Shown one piece after another: positions 14,697-23,630 of a DNA stretch of 64,000 bases. Under the pieces are notes generated by a model. It saw nothing but the letters and a program-made list of their open reading frames with translations. It was not told where the DNA came from and did not search any database. The first letter of the stretch is position 1. Every line of letters begins with the position of its first letter. The stretch comes from Paraburkholderia kururiensis (GTDB lineage Bacteria; Pseudomonadota; Gammaproteobacteria; Burkholderiales; Burkholderiaceae): positions 6,448,001 through 6,512,000 of the forward strand of contig NZ_CP139965.1 of assembly GCF_034424375.1 (NCBI RefSeq), in the 5' to 3' direction. The position numbers and the translations under genes are program-made.

Positions 14697-16766
14697 ATGA
14701 ATCCGTCATTTCCTCCGCGGCGCGAGAACGCCCGCGTGCGGCCGCCCGAGGTGCCGGGCCTGCGCACGCTGACCTCGATGGTGGCGGGCGTCATCGCGAT
14801 CTGCGCGCTCTACTTCGGGCGCGCCGTGCTCATGCCCATCACGCTCGCCGTGCTGTTGAGCTTCCTGCTCGCGCCCTTCGCCACCGCGCTCAAGCGGGTG
14901 GGCTTTCGCCACGTTCCTTCGGTGATCGCCGCGGTGCTCGTGGCGCTCTCGGTGATCGCCGCGACGGGCGTGCTGATCGGCGCGCAGGTGGCGCAGCTTG
15001 CCGGCGACCTGCCTCGCTATCAGGCCGCGTTCGAACACAAGGCGCAGGTGCTGCACGAGCAGACCATCGGCCGCGCCGACGCGTTGCTGCGCCGCGCCTC
15101 CGGCGCGCTCAACCACGTTGCGCCGTCGCGCGAGGAGGAAGCGAACCGCGAGCGCTCGGCCAGTCCGTCCGACCGGCCGCCCATGCCCGTGGAAGTCCAC
15201 GAGCCCACGCCTTCGCCGCTCCAGTTGATGCAGCGCTTCGCCTCGCCGGTGGTGAGTCCGCTGGAAACGGCCGGCATCGTGGCCGTGGTGGCGATCTTCA
15301 TTCTGTTGCAGCGGGAAGATCTGCGCGACCGGCTGATCCGCCTGTTCGGCGCGCGTGACCTGCATCGCACGACGACCGCCATGGACGAAGCCGCCCGGCG
15401 CCTCAGCCGCTACTTTCTGGCGCAGGTGGCCATCAACACGGGCGTGGGCGCGCTGGTGTGCATCGGACTCGCCATCATCGGCGTGCCCGGCGCGCTGCTG
15501 TTCGGCGTGGTGACGGCGCTCGCGCGCTTCCTGCCCTACGTGGGCGCCTGGATCGCCGGGCTGCTCGCGGTGCTGCTGGCCGCGGCCGTCGGCGCGGGAT
15601 GGTGGATGGCCGTGTGGACGGCGATTCTCTTCGTGACGGTGGAACTCGCAGCCGGACAGTTCGTCGAGCCGGTGCTCTACGGCAACAGCACGGGACTCTC
15701 GCCGTTTGCGGTAATCGTCTCCGCGCTGTTCTGGAGCTGGATCTGGGGGCCCGTTGGACTCGTGCTCTCCACGCCGCTCACGCTGTGTCTCGTCACGCTG
15801 GGTCGACACGTGGAGCGCGTGGAGTTCCTCGACGTGCTGTTCGGCGACCATCCCGTGCTCACGCCCGGCGAAAATCTCTATCACCGCTTGCTGGCGGGCG
15901 ACGCCGCCGACGCGCTCGTGCAGGGCGATACCGTGCTCGCGGGCCGGCCGCTGGAGGCCTGGTACGACGAGGTGCTGCTCGATTGCCTGCGGCTTGCGTA
16001 CGACGACGTCGAGCGCGGCGTCGTGCCGCCCGAGCAGATCACGCGCGTGCGCCGCACGGCGTTCACGGTGATGGAAGGGCTGGCATCGCATGCGGACGGC
16101 GCCGAGGCCGCGGCCGGCGTGGCGGCCTCCGCCTCGACGTCGGCTGCTTCGTCGGAACGCGGCCAGGGGCGCCCCGAGCAACCGGGACAACAGGGCCGCT
16201 CAGCCAGTGCCGCGCCATCGACGTCGGCCCATGACGTCACGCGCATGCCGGTGCTCTGCGTTCGCGGACGCGGCGAGTACGACGGCATCGTCGCGGTCGC
16301 CACGGCGCAGTTGTTGAATCGCCGCGGCATCGAAGCCACGGTGACGGGCGCGGACCGCTTCTCCCGTACACGCGTGGACGAGGCGAAGCTGCCTCGCGAC
16401 ACCGTGATCTGCATCGCTACGCTGCACGCTCGCGAAGCGCCGCCCTGGCTGCGCAATCTCGTGCGGCGCGTGCAGCCGCGCGCGACGAAGCTGGTCCTCG
16501 GCATCGCGTTGCCGAACGACACCGAAGGCATCCCCGACGTGCCCGATCTCGCACCGCCGACGCGCGACGGCAATACTTCGAATCAGGACGAGCTACCGCG
16601 CGCGTCCGCTTCCTTCACGGCGCTGACCGAAGCGTGCGTGGACGCCGCGCGCGTCGAGTCCGGCAGTCTTCAGCCCGAATATCGTGCCCGGAACGACCAC
16701 ACCGAATTGACGACGAAGCCGGACAGCAACACCACGCCGGTCGCCACGCACTGCGCGAGCAGGTAA
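14697..16766 (+). CDS. AI-2E family (PerM-like) membrane protein with long C-terminal soluble domain
   Basis: 689 aa from ATG 14697. Residues ~20-370 contain the AI-2E exporter family fold: helices such as VAGVIAICALYFGRAVLMPI, a charged cytosolic segment, and the conserved C-terminal block FVEPVLYGNSTGLSPFAVI with SWIWGPVGLVLSTPLT. A further ~300 residues are soluble and include a Rossmann-like segment (MPVLCVRGRGEYDGIVAVA). Family members export or transport diverse small solutes. The gene starts 234 bp from the divergent sensor kinase and its 3' end overlaps the gtrA-like gene on the other strand. Confidence 0.88.
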   Translation: MNPSFPPRRENARVRPPEVPGLRTLTSMVAGVIAICALYFGRAVLMPITLAVLLSFLLAPFATALKRVGFRHVPSVIAAVLVALSVIAATGVLIGAQVAQLAGDLPRYQAAFEHKAQVLHEQTIGRADALLRRASGALNHVAPSREEEANRERSASPSDRPPMPVEVHEPTPSPLQLMQRFASPVVSPLETAGIVAVVAIFILLQREDLRDRLIRLFGARDLHRTTTAMDEAARRLSRYFLAQVAINTGVGALVCIGLAIIGVPGALLFGVVTALARFLPYVGAWIAGLLAVLLAAAVGAGWWMAVWTAILFVTVELAAGQFVEPVLYGNSTGLSPFAVIVSALFWSWIWGPVGLVLSTPLTLCLVTLGRHVERVEFLDVLFGDHPVLTPGENLYHRLLAGDAADALVQGDTVLAGRPLEAWYDEVLLDCLRLAYDDVERGVVPPEQITRVRRTAFTVMEGLASHADGAEAAAGVAASASTSAASSERGQGRPEQPGQQGRSASAAPSTSAHDVTRMPVLCVRGRGEYDGIVAVATAQLLNRRGIEATVTGADRFSRTRVDEAKLPRDTVICIATLHAREAPPWLRNLVRRVQPRATKLVLGIALPNDTEGIPDVPDLAPPTRDGNTSNQDELPRASASFTALTEACVDAARVESGSLQPEYRARNDHTELTTKPDSNTTPVATHCASR

Positions 16767-17134
16767 TAGACATGCAGGCGCTCGACAAGCGCGTGCATCA
16801 CCCACGCATTGACCGCCATGCCGGCCGCCGCGACCACGAAAAAGCGCGGCGCCGCATGCGTGTGCTTCGCGTTGCTGCGAAACGTGATGCGGTAATTGAG
16901 AACGTAATTGACCACCGCCCCCGCCGCCGCGCCGACTGTCGACGCGATGACGGCACTCGCCGCGTGCGTCGCGGTGAGCGCGACGAGCAGCGCGTATTGC
17001 ACGGTCGTGCCCATGAGCCCCATCAGCGTGTAGCGCGCAAAGCGCAGCGCGCGGGCTTTGAAGCGGCTCTTCCCGCGATCGTCGATGGACTGGCGGGCAG
17101 ACCCGTCGCGCACGGTCTTGTCCTGTGTGCTCAT
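16670..17134 (-). CDS. GtrA family membrane protein (putative lipid-linked glycan flippase)
   Basis: 154 aa from ATG 17134, which overlaps the stop of the upstream glycosyltransferase as ATGA. Four membrane helices, with GtrA-family patterns FARYTLMGLMGTTVQYALL, GAVVNYVLNYRITFRS and the ending GFVVNSVWSF. GtrA proteins are thought to flip undecaprenyl-linked sugars across the inner membrane. Here it is coupled to a PMT/ArnT-like transferase and faces a GtrB-like GT2 gene. Its last 97 bp overlap the 3' end of the plus-strand AI-2E gene. Confidence 0.9.
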   Translation of the reverse strand: MSTQDKTVRDGSARQSIDDRGKSRFKARALRFARYTLMGLMGTTVQYALLVALTATHAASAVIASTVGAAAGAVVNYVLNYRITFRSNAKHTHAAPRFFVVAAAGMAVNAWVMHALVERLHVYYLLAQCVATGVVLLSGFVVNSVWSFRARYSG

Positions 17135-18852
17135 TGAGCGGGTCCGTGGAGTGAATCGCCTACGTTGCCTGAATTGCCTGCGTTGCCTGAGTTGTCCCGC
17201 GTCGGCGTGGCGCGCGTATTCCAGGCGTAGACCGCAATGCACGGCGGCGGCTTCACGCCATGCAGCGGCACCACGTTGCAGGTGGACTCCACGCGGCGCT
17301 CGGGCGCCGGCACCTGGTCCATCAGCGACGGCATGAAGCGCGCGTCCGGCGATGCCGAAACCAGCACGACCGGCTTGCCGGCACGAATGTCGTTGGCCAC
17401 CGCTTGCACGTCGCGCTTAGGAATGCCGAGTTTTTCGATCATCTCCTGATTCTCGATGCCGGTCACTGCCGGGTCATGCCACTTGACCAGCTGGTGTAGC
17501 GGCGGCCCGTAATACGCGAGCAGCACCGCGGATGTATAAGGCGCGAGCACCACTTCGTCGGCCTGCGTCAGCTCTGCGCGCGTGTCGCCGAATACCGCGC
17601 ACAACGGGGCCTTCGCGCCATCGGCCAGGGCGATCTGCCAGTAGAGGCCCACGCCGAATGCGATCAGCGTGGCCGCGCGCGCAGCGAGGCGCAGCTTCGA
17701 CGGCACCACGACGGCCCAGGCGAGCGCCACGGAAAGCGGCAGCGTGATCCAGCACAGAATGCGCGGCAACAGGATGGGCTGCTTGATGCTCGCGGCTGTC
17801 GCGAGCACGACGAACAGCACGGGAATCGCGACCAGCACGGCCACGGCACGCCGCGGCATGCGCGCCATCCACAGCGTTACAGCGAGAACCGCGAGCAGCA
17901 GTGCCGCCACTTCGATACCGGGAAAACGCATGCGGGCGATGGGGCCAGCCACGAGTCCGCTCGCCACGACGAGCAGATCGCGAAACGAAAGCGGCGGAAT
18001 CCACGAAAGCCCGGTGCCGTGTCGTCCGATGGAAAACATCGCCATGAAAAGCGGCAGCCACAGCACGCCCACGACCCCGTTCGCCGCGAGCCAGCGGACG
18101 ATAGCACTCGCGCGGGCGTGCCTCGTCGCACGTGCGGTTGCGGCGGCGGCAGACACGACGGGAACCGAAGCCGGCACCGCGCCGAACACGAGCCACGCGA
18201 GCACCACCACGTTGCATGCGGCCACGACGAGCGTGAACGTGGCGTGGCTGTAGAGCGAGACCACGGCGCCCGCCGCGTAGAGCAGCAGGTCGCCGGTGCG
18301 CTGTTGCCGCAGATATCGCGCAATGCCGAGCAGCATCATCCCCGCCGGGATCAGCGTGAACATGTACACGCGCGCTTCCTGCGAAAAATACACGGCCATC
18401 GGCGAGACCGCGAACAGCGCGGCCGACGTGAGCGCAATCGACGTGCGTGCGAACAGCTCGCGCGCCACCGCATAAACGAGCGGCAAGGCCACGAGCGACG
18501 CGACCACGGAAAGCGAGCGCAGCGCCGCTTCGCTGTGCCCGAACAGTGCCATCCATGGCTCGAGCATGAAGTAGTAGAGCGGCGGTGTCGGCTCGAGCGT
18601 GAGCCCCGTGGTGACGAGAAATTTCGCGCCGAACAGGTCGTAGTAGTAGCGCGAAAAAAGCTCGTCGTTCCACAACGGCAGGTAGTCGAGGTGGTACACG
18701 CGAAGCAACACCGCAATCGCGAAGATGGCGAGCGCGATGGGGGCGAAGAGCGTATCGGCGACGGAGCGCTGCGTGAACTGGGCACGCAGTGCGCGCGCAG
18801 CGTCCTCGCGGGCTGCATGGTCGGGTGCCGTGCCCGGGTTCGTCGTGTTCAT
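17131..18852 (-). CDS. PMT/ArnT-like family 39 (GT-C) glycosyltransferase
   Basis: 573 aa from ATG 18852; the longer frame to 18978 has no good start. About 12 membrane helices. The first periplasmic loop carries LPLWNDELFSRYYYDLFG, with the acidic DE pair of PMT/ArnT enzymes, and then EPTPPLYYF and FSQEARVYMF, hallmarks of the family. Such enzymes transfer a sugar from a polyprenyl-phosphate donor to lipid A, O-antigen or protein on the periplasmic face. The donor would be made by the divergent GT2 gene. Acceptor unknown. Confidence 0.88.
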   Translation of the reverse strand: MNTTNPGTAPDHAAREDAARALRAQFTQRSVADTLFAPIALAIFAIAVLLRVYHLDYLPLWNDELFSRYYYDLFGAKFLVTTGLTLEPTPPLYYFMLEPWMALFGHSEAALRSLSVVASLVALPLVYAVARELFARTSIALTSAALFAVSPMAVYFSQEARVYMFTLIPAGMMLLGIARYLRQQRTGDLLLYAAGAVVSLYSHATFTLVVAACNVVVLAWLVFGAVPASVPVVSAAAATARATRHARASAIVRWLAANGVVGVLWLPLFMAMFSIGRHGTGLSWIPPLSFRDLLVVASGLVAGPIARMRFPGIEVAALLLAVLAVTLWMARMPRRAVAVLVAIPVLFVVLATAASIKQPILLPRILCWITLPLSVALAWAVVVPSKLRLAARAATLIAFGVGLYWQIALADGAKAPLCAVFGDTRAELTQADEVVLAPYTSAVLLAYYGPPLHQLVKWHDPAVTGIENQEMIEKLGIPKRDVQAVANDIRAGKPVVLVSASPDARFMPSLMDQVPAPERRVESTCNVVPLHGVKPPPCIAVYAWNTRATPTRDNSGNAGNSGNVGDSLHGPAQ

Positions 18853-19079
18853 CGATGGGGTCCCTGTGCGCGCGAGGCGCGATCCATTGTCTGCCGGCGA
18901 GTGGCAAGAGGATTGCCGCAAGCCTGTGCAGAGGTCACCGTAAAGACCCGCCACCCGAGCGTATGTGTGCTTTCGCACCGAAGGCCCGGCGCATGAGGCG
19001 CACGGTAATACGCAAAACGCGGTGCACGCTGTTGCGCGCCGATCGTCCGAACTTGCAGCCCGAACTTCCAGGTGGAACC

Positions 19080-20099
19080 ATGCTCCTCTCGTTGGTGGTG
19101 CCCTTTTACAACGAAGAAGATACCGTCGACCATCTGTTCTCGCGCGTGGTCCCCGTGCTCGAATCGCTCGACGGACTGGACTACGAAATCGTGTGCGTGG
19201 ACGACGGCAGCCGCGACGCCACGCTCGGCAAATTGCAGATCGAGCGGCGGCGCTTCGGCAAGGTCAAGCTGGTCGAACTCTCGCGCAATTTCGGTAAGGA
19301 ATCCGCACTGACGGCCGGCCTCGACGAGTCGAACGGCGACGTCATCGTTCCCTTCGATGCCGACCTGCAGGACCCGCCCGAAGTCATTCCGCGGCTCGTC
19401 GAAAAATGGCGGCAAGGCTACGACGTGGTGCTCGCACAACGCGTCGACCGCAACACGGACACCTTCGCGAAGCGCAAGACCGCGGCCATGTTCTATCGCG
19501 TGCACAACGCGCTCGCACCGCAGCACATACCGGAAAACGTGGGCGACTTCCGGCTCTTCACGCGCGAAGTGCTGGAAGCGCTCAAGCTGCTGCCGGAGCG
19601 TCAGCGCTTCATGAAGGGGCTTTTCGCGTGGGTGGGCTTTCGGTCCACCGTGGTCGAGTACGTGCGCGATGCGCGCATAGCGGGCCGCACCAAGTTTTCG
19701 GGATGGAAGCTGTGGAATTTCGCGCTGGAAGGCTTCACGAGTTTCAGCACCCTGCCGCTGCGCGTGTGGACCTACGTGGGATCCACAGTCGCCGCGTTCG
19801 CGGTGCTGTACGGCGCGTTCATCGTCGTGCGCACGCTCCTCAAGGGCAATGCGGTGCCGGGTTATGCGTCGCTCGCGAGCATCATCCTGTTTCTCGGCGG
19901 CATTCAACTCATCGGCATCGGCGTGATCGGCGAGTACCTGGGACGTGTGTACTTCGAGACCAAGCATCGCCCCATCTATCTCGTGCGGCGGCGCTACGAC
20001 CCGATCGAAGCGCTTGCGCAGCAGAGCTACACCGCAGCGCCGGACACGGCTGACGCCGCCGCGCGCTGGACCGGCAAGCCGCGACCCGCGACGACCTGA
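19080..20099 (+). CDS. GtrB/DPM1-like family 2 glycosyltransferase
   Basis: 339 aa from ATG 19080, preceded by AGGTGGA. The GT2 nucleotide-binding fold shows SLVVPFYNEEDTVDHLF, CVDDGSRDAT and a DXD motif in FDADLQDPPE. Two membrane helices near residues 235-310 anchor it. This is the GtrB/ArnC/Dpm1 type, which charges undecaprenyl phosphate with a sugar on the cytoplasmic face. It is divergent from the PMT-like gene with a 227-bp shared control region, completing a Gtr-like three-gene set. Confidence 0.92.
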   Translation: MLLSLVVPFYNEEDTVDHLFSRVVPVLESLDGLDYEIVCVDDGSRDATLGKLQIERRRFGKVKLVELSRNFGKESALTAGLDESNGDVIVPFDADLQDPPEVIPRLVEKWRQGYDVVLAQRVDRNTDTFAKRKTAAMFYRVHNALAPQHIPENVGDFRLFTREVLEALKLLPERQRFMKGLFAWVGFRSTVVEYVRDARIAGRTKFSGWKLWNFALEGFTSFSTLPLRVWTYVGSTVAAFAVLYGAFIVVRTLLKGNAVPGYASLASIILFLGGIQLIGIGVIGEYLGRVYFETKHRPIYLVRRRYDPIEALAQQSYTAAPDTADAAARWTGKPRPATT

Positions 20100-20552
20100 G
20101 CGAATCAGAACGTCGGCGGGATGGCGGTCCGCTCGGGTTTCGCGCGCGAGCTCAGCTCAAGCCCACGGGCGGCTCGCGCGAAGGCGGATCGACTTCGGGC
20201 AGACGCTCAGGGTCCGGCGGGATTTCCACGTTGTCGTCGTCGCCGGGAGGCGGCATACGGTCCGGATCGATTTCGGGCAACGGGCCCGGCGGCGGCTGAC
20301 GGCCCGGCCCCGAAGGCGGCGGCACGCGAGTGTGCGCCACGACGACGACGCGCGCTAACGGACCTTGCGTCGGCGAATCGGGACGGAAAGGTAAGCCTCG
20401 CTCCGCGTTCGCGTGGTCTGCACGGTTCGCGTGGTTCGCGTGGTCCACAGGGAAAGGGGACGTGCGCTGTACTGTATCCATGCACCCACCGCAGCAACGG
20501 CCGTACCCGCGCGCGGGAGGCAACATGGGCGAATGCGGTTAGACTGTTCGTC
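20100..20552. other. Intergenic region with short direct repeats
   Basis: 453 bp. A plausible short proline-rich frame runs on the minus strand at 20152-20340. At 20408-20450 there are three TTCGCGTGG repeats in close succession. No strong promoter was recognised for the small protein starting at 20553. Confidence 0.45.
20152..20340 (-). CDS. Possible short proline-rich protein
   Basis: A 62-aa frame from GTG 20340, rich in Pro, Asp and Glu (PPPSGPGRQPPPGPLPEID, ending PEVDPPSREPPVGLS). Similar low-complexity proteins occur in this clade and another lies at 48957-49178 in this window. No ribosome site is obvious and a longer in-frame extension to 20526 is equally open, so the start is uncertain. 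No function can be given; it would be disordered. Confidence 0.35.
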   Translation of the reverse strand: MAHTRVPPPSGPGRQPPPGPLPEIDPDRMPPPGDDDNVEIPPDPERLPEVDPPSREPPVGLS

Positions 20553-20813
20553 ATGAACAAGTGCCGTTACTGCGGAAAAATCCGTGACGAATGGGACTGC
20601 CACGGATACGAGTGCCGCAGAGCCATTGCGAAGGCGCTGCGGCGGCAGCGTTCGGGCCTGCCTATGGTGCCCGACGTGATTCGCAACGAGATTCCCCCGG
20701 GCGCGAGCACCGGTGAGGTGATCGTCCAGCTCTCGCGTCAGCGGCTGCGTGCAAGGCGCGGCAACGAGGAAAGGCGCGAGCGCAAGGCCATCGAAGACGG
20801 CGACGACGAGTGA
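20553..20813 (+). CDS. Small cysteine-containing (zinc-ribbon-like) protein
   Basis: 86 aa from ATG 20553. The N-terminus has CRYC and then DCHGYEC, four cysteines and one histidine spaced like a small zinc-binding knuckle. The remainder is highly charged with an Arg-rich helix (RQRLRARRGNEERRERK). Could bind nucleic acid or act as an adaptor. The ribosome site is weak. No family is recognised. Confidence 0.55.
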   Translation: MNKCRYCGKIRDEWDCHGYECRRAIAKALRRQRSGLPMVPDVIRNEIPPGASTGEVIVQLSRQRLRARRGNEERRERKAIEDGDDE

Positions 20814-20838
20814 GCGGCACGCGCCCCACTCCGGCCAT

Positions 20839-22977
20839 TCAGGCCACGCCGCCGCGCAACGTCTGCAGCAGATCGGCGAACGGCATGGGCCGTCCAATCG
20901 CGTAGCCCTGCGCATAGTCGATACCGATCTCGTTGAGCACACCCAGTATCGCCGGCGACTCGACGAACTCCGCGATGGTCCGCGCCCCCAGCTTGCCGCT
21001 GATCTCGTGAATCGACTCCACGATCGCGCGGTCCACGTTGCTGTTCACGATGTCGCGCACGAAGTGGCCGTCGATCTTGATGTAGTCCACGGGAAACTGC
21101 TTCAGGTATCCGAACGAACTCACGCCTGCGCCGAAGTCGTCCAGCATGACCGAGCAGCCGCGCGAGCGCAGGAACTCGATCAACTCCATCGCCTGCTTGA
21201 GATTGGTGACGAAGGCGGTCTCCGTCACTTCGAAACAGAGCCGCTCGGGCCGCAACGCGGAGCCGTCCAGCAGATCCTGCACGAACGAGACCGTGGACGG
21301 ATCGCTCAGCGAGTTGGCCGACAGATTGATGGAGAGCATCACGTTGGGCAGATCCGCCACCGTGGGCCCGATGTCGCGAATCACGGCGCCGATCACCCAG
21401 CGGTCGATGTCGATCATCAGGTTGTTGCGTTCGGCAGCCGGAATGAAGGCGCCGGGCATCACGAGTTGCCCCGCCTCGTCCACCATGCGCACGAGCACTT
21501 CGACGTGCGGCCGCGCATCGCCCGATGCCGGCAGGGCGCGAATCTCCTGCCCGTAGAGCCGAAAACGGTTCGCCTTCACCGCCGACTTGATGCTCGACGC
21601 GATGAGCAGGGCCGAATGCTGGCGCGCGGCGTCGCCCACGCCGGGCGTGTAGGTGAAGATGAGATTGCGTCCCGCAGCCTTCGCTGAAGAACGCGCGATG
21701 CCTGCCTCGCTCATCAGGTCGCTCACCGAACGCGTGCGGTCCGCGAACTCGGTCAGCCCGAAGCTCGCGCCCAGGTCGTAGACGTGATCGCCCCAGGCGA
21801 ATTCCAGCGCACGAATTTCCTGCAGGAGCCGCCCGCAGATTTTCTGCGCCTGGTGCATGCGGCAGTCGTAGAGCAAGACGCCGAACTCGTCGGCCCCGAG
21901 GCGCGCGAGCAGATCGGTATCGCGCAGTTCATGCGCGAGGAGCCGCGAGACCTGACGCAACAGCGTATCGCCCGCGAGGCTCCCGTCGGCCTGGTTGATC
22001 ATGCCGAAGCCGTGCAGATCGATCATGCAGAGCGTATGCACGCGGCCATGCTCGACATGCTGATGCAACGCCTGGTCGAGCCGTGCCTCGAATGCCGTGC
22101 GGTTCGGCAAGCCGGTCAGCCGATCGTGCATCTCCGCTCGCACGAGTTCGCGATGAAAGCGCCTGTGCTTCGTGCGGTCGGAGTAGACGACGAGCGCTTC
22201 GCCATGACGGCCCGTCGTGTCGGGCATCGCGAACACGGACACGTCGACGTCGTAGCTCTTGCCGTGACGGCTCACCAGCATGCTGTTGAATTCGCGCCGC
22301 TCCGCCGCCGCACCGCGCGAGCTCCACTGGCGCGGGTCGAAATTGCAGGGGCGTCCGTGCCGGTCGACGATGCGCAGCACTTCCTTGAGCGGCTTGCCGA
22401 TGGCGCGCTCGGAAGACCAGTCCGTGGTGCGCTCCGCGGCGGGGTTCATGAAGGTCACGCATTGATGGACGTCGGTGCGGATCACGGCCTGTTCGTCGCT
22501 GTCCAGCGTGAACTGCACGGTTTCCTCGCGGCGCCGTAGATCGGTGAGGTCGTGCGTGATGACGAGATAGCCGGCAGCGCGGCGCGTGCTGTGCGAGAGT
22601 CGCGTCACGACCACGCGCGCCCAGAACTGCGTGCCGTCTTTGCGGCGCAGCCACAGCTCGCCGCTGAAGCGGCCTTCGGCCGTGGCGCTCGACAGGCTGC
22701 GTTCGGCGAGCTCCGCGCGTCCGTCTTGCGCCGAAAACAGCTGCCCGAAATGGCGCCCCACGACTTCGCTCGCGCGATACCCCATCTGGCTGGCGGCGCC
22801 GCTGTTCCAGGTGACGATGCGGCCGCGGGCGTCGAGTTCGTAAATCGAATATTCCTCGACCGAGCCCATGGCTTGCCGGACCGATCTGCGCGCCGCGGCG
22901 CGCGAGGCTGTGTGATCCGGCGTTCTCCGACGTCCGCTGTACAGCCTGAATCCACTGAATGACATTGCTTTGTTCAT
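20839..22977 (-). CDS. PAS-PAS-GGDEF-EAL protein, probable c-di-GMP phosphodiesterase
   Basis: 712 aa if started at ATG 22977; an ATG at 23043 gives 734 aa. Two PAS-like sensor domains (about 38-150 and 155-270) precede a GGDEF domain whose active loop reads GADEF (361-365). Its metal/substrate segment is IDLHGFGMINQ where active cyclases usually have a DLDxFKxIND pattern, so cyclase activity is doubtful. The EAL domain has EVL (493-495) in place of EAL but keeps NLS, EVTET, DDFGAG (613-618) and K634, so hydrolysis of c-di-GMP is likely. Stands alone, with no operon partner. Confidence 0.88.
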   Translation of the reverse strand: MNKAMSFSGFRLYSGRRRTPDHTASRAAARRSVRQAMGSVEEYSIYELDARGRIVTWNSGAASQMGYRASEVVGRHFGQLFSAQDGRAELAERSLSSATAEGRFSGELWLRRKDGTQFWARVVVTRLSHSTRRAAGYLVITHDLTDLRRREETVQFTLDSDEQAVIRTDVHQCVTFMNPAAERTTDWSSERAIGKPLKEVLRIVDRHGRPCNFDPRQWSSRGAAAERREFNSMLVSRHGKSYDVDVSVFAMPDTTGRHGEALVVYSDRTKHRRFHRELVRAEMHDRLTGLPNRTAFEARLDQALHQHVEHGRVHTLCMIDLHGFGMINQADGSLAGDTLLRQVSRLLAHELRDTDLLARLGADEFGVLLYDCRMHQAQKICGRLLQEIRALEFAWGDHVYDLGASFGLTEFADRTRSVSDLMSEAGIARSSAKAAGRNLIFTYTPGVGDAARQHSALLIASSIKSAVKANRFRLYGQEIRALPASGDARPHVEVLVRMVDEAGQLVMPGAFIPAAERNNLMIDIDRWVIGAVIRDIGPTVADLPNVMLSINLSANSLSDPSTVSFVQDLLDGSALRPERLCFEVTETAFVTNLKQAMELIEFLRSRGCSVMLDDFGAGVSSFGYLKQFPVDYIKIDGHFVRDIVNSNVDRAIVESIHEISGKLGARTIAEFVESPAILGVLNEIGIDYAQGYAIGRPMPFADLLQTLRGGVA

Positions 22978-23630
22978 CTCTTGTGTAGGCGCCGAGTAAC
23001 GACTGGAAAGCCGCAAACCGAAAAAGAGCGATGCGCAATCCATTCAGAACGTGGACGCCGCCCGGGGTGCATGCGCGCGGTGCATTCTGGCGATGCACTC
23101 GCATAGCCGGCCGATCCAGCCTGGACTGACAGCCAGTGTCCGTTTATCGGCAATTCTTTAGATTACTTGAGGGAATCCCTATCGAGCCGACCCGCCATCG
23201 CCGCAATGAGGTCGGACCCAGGGACGCCCTGATGGGGCGTGGCCGGCGCCGGTGCCGTAGCAAGGGTTGTGAGCGACGACATCGATAGCGGCAAACCAGA
23301 GGCATCTATGCGAACTGAATATGCCTCTTTTTGCGGATGACGCAATAAAAATTCCTGCGGGCGCCCGGTTCACGGCAAGTATTCGCTTTGGGGATCCGCA
23401 AGTCGGCGATGATAAATCACTTCACGTGATGCGAACTTTCTGCGAGATGAGAATCGCTCAGTGGCGGCCGGCATCGTCGACTTTTTCGCCCGCGGGGCAC
23501 CGAAGCACGCGTGTCCGGCCATCTTGAGGACGCCTCTTGCACGACGGCCCGCGCTTGACCCAAATCAACGCCGCAGCGCCCCCCGGCGGCACGATGGAAC
23601 GCACTCGCGTTCGCATCCGTCGTTGGGGAA
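22978..23630. other. Noncoding stretch with an isolated terminator
   Basis: 653 bp between the minus-strand EAL gene and the plus-strand secreted protein gene. It holds a rho-independent-terminator-like hairpin on the plus strand at 23299-23333 with no plus-strand gene upstream, plus another hairpin (ACGCCC/GGGCGT) near 23230-23245. A 60-codon minus-strand frame at 23163-23345 has no support. Confidence 0.5.
23299..23333 (+). terminator. Rho-independent terminator without an upstream gene
   Basis: AGAGGCAT and ATGCCTCT form an 8-bp stem around a 15-nt loop, followed directly by four T residues. The nearest upstream plus-strand gene ends at 20813, beyond a minus-strand gene, so this may end a small RNA. 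Confidence 0.5.

Noticed and set aside
23163..23345. 60-codon minus-strand frame in the gap before the secreted protein gene
   Set aside because: No ribosome site or family resemblance, and it covers a plus-strand terminator hairpin.
23281..23400. c-di-GMP (GEMM) riboswitch suggested by GGCAAACC near the secreted protein gene
   Set aside because: Only a short sequence match; the conserved GEMM core helices and the GACGCAAAGC segment are missing.
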